Assembly (NCBI RefSeq): GCF_900091565.1
Contig: NZ_FMCV01000015.1
Coordinates: 81,976-145,975 of the forward strand
DNA from: Micromonospora marina
GTDB lineage: Bacteria; Actinomycetota; Actinomycetes; Mycobacteriales; Micromonosporaceae
Length of the DNA stretch: 64,000 bases
Reading direction: 5' to 3'
The position numbers and the translations under genes are program-made. Below the pieces are notes generated by a model. The model saw nothing but the letters and a program-made list of their open reading frames with translations. It had not been told where the DNA came from and searched no databases. Below, piece by piece: positions 59,943-64,000 of this stretch; position 1 is the stretch's first letter; the number at the start of each line of letters is the position of its first letter.

Positions 59943-60789
59943 ACCAGCGCGCCTCCACCAGCTCCACCCCGTCGACGCGGACCTGCTCCGAGGTGGCGAC
60001 GGCCCGGAACCCCACCATCAGGCCCGCGGGGAACGGCCACGCCTGCGACCCCTGGTAGGTCACGTCGGTGACGGTCACCCCCGCCTCCTCCACCAGTTCC
60101 CGGCGGACCGCGTCCTCCAGGCTCTCCCCGACCTCGACGAAACCGGCGAGCGTCGAACAGGCCCCCTCGGCCGCGCCCGCGTGCCGGGCCAGCAGGCAGC
60201 GCCCCGGCGGGCCGGGCGCCTCGACGAGCACGATGACGGCCGGCTCGATCCGGGGGAACAGTATCCGCCCGCACTCCGCGCCGGCGCAGGTCCGGACATG
60301 TCCGCCGCCGCCGGCCACCGCCGCCGCGCCGCACGCGCCGCAGTAACGCTGCTGCCGGTGCCACAGCAGCAACCCCCGGGCGTACGCCTGGACCGCCGCA
60401 CCGGCCGGGTCGAGCCGACCGGCCAGCGCCCGCAGGTCGACCGCCCGCGTCGCGGCGGCCGCCTCCACGGCGGCCCGCTCGTCCAGCTCGGAGAGGTCGA
60501 CGGCGAAGACCGCGGCGTCCCCGTCGACCCCGAGGAAGACGGTCTCGCCCGCGGCGGCCCGGACAGCCGACGCCTGTTCCCCGGTGAGCCGGACCGGGCC
60601 GTCCCCGTCGGCCAGGCAGCGGTCGCGCCACAGCGGCAGCACGACGCTCTCCGGGTCGGTCAGCCGCTCGGCCAGCCAGTCCGCGTCGGCGCGCCGCGCC
60701 GCCGCCCGGTCCAGCCATCCGCCGCCGTACGCCGGCACCCGATCCTGTGTCCGCACCAGCTCACCGTGCCACGATCCCCGGCGCGGCAC
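59812..60789 (-). CDS. nudC: NADH pyrophosphatase NudC
   Basis: A 325-residue Nudix enzyme acting on NAD(H) and possibly NAD-capped RNA. It has the zinc ribbon YCGACG / RTCAGAECGR, a full Nudix box GFVEVGESLEDAVRRELVEEAGV, and SQAWPFP where NudC proteins usually read SQPWPFP. The 3' end overlaps the flippase gene by 131 bp on the other strand. Start GTG 60789 is uncertain; a GTG giving VRTQDRVPAYGGG about 12 codons later is also possible. Confidence 0.9.
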   Translation of the reverse strand: MPRRGSWHGELVRTQDRVPAYGGGWLDRAAARRADADWLAERLTDPESVVLPLWRDRCLADGDGPVRLTGEQASAVRAAAGETVFLGVDGDAAVFAVDLSELDERAAVEAAAATRAVDLRALAGRLDPAGAAVQAYARGLLLWHRQQRYCGACGAAAVAGGGGHVRTCAGAECGRILFPRIEPAVIVLVEAPGPPGRCLLARHAGAAEGACSTLAGFVEVGESLEDAVRRELVEEAGVTVTDVTYQGSQAWPFPAGLMVGFRAVATSEQVRVDGVELVEARWFTRSELRERIASGRPLGRVDSIDHLLLGDWLGADAPARPSAVS

Positions 60790-60937
60790 CGCCGGAGAAA
60801 CGGGTGATCGGTGTGACGCCGGCGATCAACCGACAGGACCGCCGGACCGGACACTCCCGGCGGGCCCGAGCGTTGGCTACCGTAGGTGTCTCCCGCGGGG
60901 GAAGCGGTCCCCGCGTGTACTTCCGATCGAGGTTGCA

Positions 60938-62761
60938 GTGACGATGTACGGCGAGAAGATGCCGGCTGCCGACGACCGTCCCACCATCAAGGTGGCGGCG
61001 GTGAGCTGGCCCGGCGTCGAGATGGAGCCGGTCGCCACACCACCCGGAGGCGGCGCGGCCAAGCCCACACGCTCGCGACGGACCCGGCTGCTGCTGGCCG
61101 GAGGGATCGTCGCGGCCGTGCTCGCCGGCGGTGTCGGCCTGGGCGCCTACGCGTACGCCGGTGACGTGCCCCGCGGCACCACGGTGCTCGGCGCCGAGCT
61201 GGGCGGGCGGAGTCGCGCAGAGGCGGCCCAGGCGCTCCGCGCCGAGCTGGAACGCCGGGCCGACACGTTGAACGCCCCGCTCGCGGTCACAGTCGGTGAG
61301 AACAAGGCCGAGCTGAAGCCGTCCGAGGTGGGGCTCGCCATCGACGTGGACGCGACGGTGGCGGCGGCCGCCGAGGCGGACGCGCACGCGGTGAGCCGGC
61401 TCGTCGGCTCCCGGACCGTCGAGCCGGTGGTCACGGTCGACCAGACCAGGCTGGGGGCGGCCCTGCGCAAGGTGATGGGCGAACAGGGGCGTGAGATGAC
61501 CATGCCCGCGATCATCTGGACCGGGACCACACCGAAGCCGGTCTACCCGAAGCCGGCGCTGACGATCGACACCGACGGCGCCGCCGCCGTGGTGAAGACC
61601 GGCTGGCTGGCCGCCGAGCCGGTCACCGTACCGCTCGTCGAGAAGTGGCCGGCCACCACCCGCGAGGAGGTCGACCGCCTCGTCGCCGAGCTGGCCCGGC
61701 CCGCGGTGGCCGCACCGGTCACGCTCACCACCGACGGCGGCTCGGTCGCCATCCCGCCCGCCGCCATCGCCCGGTCGCTGCGCTTCTCCGCCGACGACGC
61801 CGGCACGCTGACCCCGAAGGTCGACGTCAAGCGGCTGCGTACCGCGCTCGGCGACAAGCTGACGAAGCTCGAGGTCGAGCCGCGGGACGCCGGGCTGACC
61901 ATCAGCGGCGGCAAGCCGAAGGTGCTGCCCAGCAAGGCCGGACGCCAGGTCGACGCCGCCGCGCTCGGCCCGGCGTTGCTCGCCGTGCTGCCGAAGACCG
62001 AGGGCCGTACGGTGACCGCCGAGCTGAAGCCGGCCGCCCCCGAGCTGACCGAGGCGGAACTGGCGAAGCTCGGCATCAAGGAGCGGGTGTCGACGTTCAC
62101 CACCCGATTCACCGGCGGTCTCTCGTCACCGCGCAGCCAGAACATCGTCCGGGCGGCGAAGGACGTGGACGGCGCTCTGGTGAAGCCGGGCGAGACGTTC
62201 TCGCTCAACGGACACACCGGCGAACGCGGCTACGACCAGGGATACAAGGACGCGCCGACGATCGTCGGCGGCAAGCTGGTGCCTGGTGTCGGCGGCGGCG
62301 TCTCCCAGTTCACCACCACGCTGTTCAACGCCTCCTACTACGCCGGGCTGGAAGACGTCGAGCACAAGCCGCACTCGTTCTACTTCAGCCGCTACCCGGC
62401 GGTGATCGAGTCGACCATCTACTGGCCGCACCTCGACTTCAAGTTCCGCAACAACACGCCGTACGGCGTCCTGATCGACACGTCGTACACGTCCAGCTCG
62501 ATCACCGTCTCGATCTGGAGCACCAAGATCTACGACAGTGTGAAGACCGAGTACGGGCCGCGCCGCGACATCACCCAGCCGAAGACGGTCTACCTGACGC
62601 CGGGGCCGACCTGTATCGCCGCCGCCGGCGCTGTCGGGTTCGCCCAGGACGCATACCGGGTCATCAAGAAGGACGGCAAGGTGTTCAAGCGGGAGAAGTT
62701 CAGCTGGCGCTACGACGCCGAGCCGCGCTTCATCTGCGCCCCGGAGCCGGACGACGACTGA
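60938..62761 (+). CDS. VanW-family protein with peptidoglycan-binding-like domains
   Basis: A 607-residue protein: cytoplasmic 45 residues, one helix (about 48-70), PG_binding_4-type repeats (RGTTVLGAELGGRSRAEA to about residue 390), then the VanW domain (FSLNGHTGERGYDQGYKDAP; VPGVGGGVSQFTTTLFNASY). VanW proteins accompany vancomycin-resistance genes, but most actinobacterial ones are general envelope proteins; no vanHAX is nearby. GTG 60938 has GAGG at 5 nt; ATG 60944 is two codons later. A small CGCGGGG/CCCCGCG hairpin lies in the leader (60894-60915). Confidence 0.9.
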   Translation: MTMYGEKMPAADDRPTIKVAAVSWPGVEMEPVATPPGGGAAKPTRSRRTRLLLAGGIVAAVLAGGVGLGAYAYAGDVPRGTTVLGAELGGRSRAEAAQALRAELERRADTLNAPLAVTVGENKAELKPSEVGLAIDVDATVAAAAEADAHAVSRLVGSRTVEPVVTVDQTRLGAALRKVMGEQGREMTMPAIIWTGTTPKPVYPKPALTIDTDGAAAVVKTGWLAAEPVTVPLVEKWPATTREEVDRLVAELARPAVAAPVTLTTDGGSVAIPPAAIARSLRFSADDAGTLTPKVDVKRLRTALGDKLTKLEVEPRDAGLTISGGKPKVLPSKAGRQVDAAALGPALLAVLPKTEGRTVTAELKPAAPELTEAELAKLGIKERVSTFTTRFTGGLSSPRSQNIVRAAKDVDGALVKPGETFSLNGHTGERGYDQGYKDAPTIVGGKLVPGVGGGVSQFTTTLFNASYYAGLEDVEHKPHSFYFSRYPAVIESTIYWPHLDFKFRNNTPYGVLIDTSYTSSSITVSIWSTKIYDSVKTEYGPRRDITQPKTVYLTPGPTCIAAAGAVGFAQDAYRVIKKDGKVFKREKFSWRYDAEPRFICAPEPDDD

Positions 62762-62774
62762 TCCGCGAGACGCG

Positions 62775-62810
62775 AAAAGGCCCCGCCGAGCGTGTCCGGC
62801 GGGGCCTTTT
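62775..62810. terminator. Bidirectional intrinsic terminator
   Basis: 13-bp perfect stem (62775-62787 with 62798-62810) with AAAA and TTTT at the outer ends, between converging genes. Confidence 0.9.
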
Positions 62811-62819
62811 CCATGCTGC

Positions 62820-63446
62820 TCACGGGCGTGCCGCGGCCAGTCCTTCGCGTACGCCGTCGGCGTCCCGGTCGGTGCCGTAGACGGGCGTGTCCGGCTGCTG
62901 CCGCCAGCTCTCGTCCAGGGTGCCCGCGTCGACCGGGTCGAAGCCCAGTTCGTCCACCAGCCCCATCACGATCCGCTTGGCGTCCGCGTCGTCACCGGCC
63001 ACCGGCAGGGCGATCCGGCCCGCCGTACCCGCCGGCTTACCCGCGTCCATCAGGTGCGCGGCCTGGATGTTGTTGAAGACCTTGACCACCCGCGCGCCCT
63101 TGAGGTGGTCAGCGGTCCACCGGCTGGAGCTGAGGCTGCGGTCCAGCAGCTCGGCGATGTCACCGTCGCGCTGGGGGTAGTAGTTGTTGGCGTCGACCAC
63201 CAGCTTGCCGTCGAAGAGTGCTGCCGGGAGTTGCGGCACCGCCTTCAGCGGAATCGCGATGACCACCAACTCGGCGTCCCGCACGGCGTCCTCCACCGGC
63301 ACCGCCCGGGCGCCGGTATCGGCGGCGAGGTCGGCGAGGCTCTGCGGCCCGCGGGAGTTGGCCACCGCGACGTCGTGACCGAGTGAACGCAGACGACGGG
63401 TTAGGGTGCCCCCGATGTGCCCCGACCCGATGATTCCGATCTCCAT
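62820..63446 (-). CDS. NADPH-dependent F420 reductase-like oxidoreductase
   Basis: A 208-residue Rossmann-fold protein. The nucleotide loop GIIGSGHIGGTLTRRL is followed by VANSRGP (the Arg and Ser that fit NADP) and VVIAIPLKAVPQLP, then VVKVFNNIQAAHL, as in F420:NADP oxidoreductases and related YrrX-like reductases. The cofactor cannot be confirmed. Start ATG 63446 has AGGAG at 5 nt; a GTG two codons earlier overlaps that site. Confidence 0.85.
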   Translation of the reverse strand: MEIGIIGSGHIGGTLTRRLRSLGHDVAVANSRGPQSLADLAADTGARAVPVEDAVRDAELVVIAIPLKAVPQLPAALFDGKLVVDANNYYPQRDGDIAELLDRSLSSSRWTADHLKGARVVKVFNNIQAAHLMDAGKPAGTAGRIALPVAGDDADAKRIVMGLVDELGFDPVDAGTLDESWRQQPDTPVYGTDRDADGVREGLAAARP

Positions 63447-63607
63447 ACTCACTCCTGTACCCCGTGCGGTCGGACCCGATCACGATCCCGGCGTACGACA
63501 CGTCACGTTCCCGCCACCGAGCCGGCGGGTGAGCGTGCGACGACGGTCCCGGCTCGACGGTACGAGACGGGAGCGGCCCGTTGTGGTGTTTTCCGGGGGT
63601 GAACGCA

Positions 63608-63641
63608 ATTCAGGGCCACCCCGAAAGGGGTGACCCTGAAT
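63608..63641 (-). terminator. Terminator of the rRNA operon
   Basis: 15-bp stem with one mismatch (63608-63622 with 63627-63641) and a GAAA/TTTC loop, 12 nt beyond the 5S end on the minus strand. Confidence 0.85.
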
Positions 63642-63652
63642 GGAAAGATTGT

Positions 63653-63769
63653 CCGGCGGTGTCCTACTCTCCCACACCCTCCCGAGTGCAGTACCATCGG
63701 CGCTGGAGGGCTTAGCTTCCGGGTTCGGAATGTGACCGGGCGTTTCCCCTCCGCCATGACCGCCGTAAC
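63653..63769 (-). rRNA. rrf: 5S ribosomal RNA
   Basis: About 117 nt on the minus strand, starting GTTACGGCGGTCATGGC and ending with ACACCGCCGG, which pair as helix I. It includes CCCGGTCACATTCCGAACC, the conserved loop B region. The spacer to 23S is about 76 nt. Ends are estimated. Confidence 0.95.
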
Positions 63770-63845
63770 TCTATGAACATGTCAACCAACCCAACAACAC
63801 GGGCGGCAGTTTGTTCAGAGTTGCACAGTGGACGCGTAGCAGCTT

Positions 63846-64000
63846 GGTAGTCAAGTCCTCGGCCTATTAGTACCGGTCAACTGAACCCGTTACCGGGCTT
63901 ACATTTCCGGCCTATCAACCCAGTCGTCTAGCTGGGGGCCTTACCCCACAAATGTGGGTGGGATACCTCATCTTGAAGCGAGCTTCCCGCTTAGATGCTT
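63846..64000 (-). rRNA. rrl: 23S ribosomal RNA, 3' end (partial)
   Basis: The minus strand carries the conserved 3' end, including AAGCATCTAAGCGGGAAGC, GATGAGGTATCCC and ACTAATAGGCCGAGGACTTG. The gene continues past the window end. The 16S gene should lie further to the right. Confidence 0.95.

Noticed and set aside
60938..62761. Vancomycin-resistance cluster suggested by the VanW protein
   Set aside because: No vanH, vanA/B, vanX or two-component genes are nearby; isolated VanW proteins are common in actinobacteria.
63480..63757. Short open frames over and beside the 5S rRNA
   Set aside because: They overlap the rRNA and its terminator and have no ribosome-binding sites or protein-like composition.

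Overview
The window is high-GC DNA of the kind found in filamentous actinobacteria. It most resembles Micromonosporaceae (Micromonospora or a close relative). The reasons are the WhiB-family regulator, frequent GTG starts, many promoters of the TANNNT type placed just ahead of start codons, a near-palindromic GGGCCCC-type intergenic repeat, and an arabinan-biosynthesis set that fits an arabinose-containing wall. The assignment is inferred from gene content, not from a search. No transposase, integrase, phage gene, CRISPR array or biosynthetic gene cluster was seen. The window looks like conserved core chromosome. Several blocks match, from memory, the order of Mycobacterium tuberculosis genes Rv3680-Rv3683, Rv3708c-Rv3710, Rv3715c-Rv3721c and Rv0225-Rv0236c, which lie near the origin there.

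Layout. 1-5.1 kb: end of an ArsA-like ATPase, wblA/whiB4, a PASTA-bearing class A penicillin-binding protein, a YqeY-family protein and a metallophosphoesterase; the last two diverge from one tiny shared promoter. 5.2-9.3 kb: tRNA-Pro, a glyoxalase-family remnant, a HAD hydrolase, a Ca2+/H+ antiporter-like protein, a hypothetical and an MFS transporter. 9.3-14.6 kb: a secreted 5'-nucleotidase, a GGCT-like protein, a frameshifted cyclic-nucleotide-phosphodiesterase-like gene and a GAF-GAF-GGDEF diguanylate cyclase. 14.6-20.3 kb: asd, ask (with internal beta start), a lipoprotein, a decayed ArsR-type gene, and leuA behind a leader peptide with three consecutive Leu codons. 20.3-23 kb: an intergenic repeat cluster, a drug-efflux MFS gene whose 3' end is made of that repeat, and a secreted HNH nuclease. 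23-29 kb: a five-gene dipeptide/oligopeptide ABC transporter operon. 29.3-33.8 kb: recR, ybaB, dnaX, 4.5S SRP RNA and tRNA-Ser(GGA). 33.8-38.6 kb: an ECF42-type sigma factor with its DGPF partner, a Nudix hydrolase, three secreted or hypothetical proteins and tRNA-Ser(CGA). 38.6-46 kb: deoD, tadA with its associated gene, small hypotheticals, an M23 peptidase lipoprotein, a PHP-domain protein, an EamA transporter and a DUF885 peptidase. 46-60 kb: a cell-envelope glycan locus (DUF3068 protein, acyltransferase, GT4 glycosyltransferase, DUF2613-like peptide, two multi-spanning proteins, an AftD-like arabinofuranosyltransferase of about 1520 residues and a flippase-like protein). 60-64 kb: nudC, a VanW protein, an F420-dependent-reductase-like protein, then the 5S and 3' end of 23S rRNA on the minus strand.

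How the genes relate. Cell-wall functions recur: the transpeptidase, LytM peptidase, VanW protein and arabinan locus. Amino-acid biosynthesis (asd, ask, leuA) has its own visible regulatory devices. The most unusual signals are small: a 35-bp element present twice 23 kb apart (31/35 identical) that contains a TCCACAG/CTGTGGA inverted repeat, a shared back-to-back leaderless promoter, a nested stem-loop at 11.3-11.4 kb, a leu leader, and several gene remnants. I did not find a clearly new multi-gene system.
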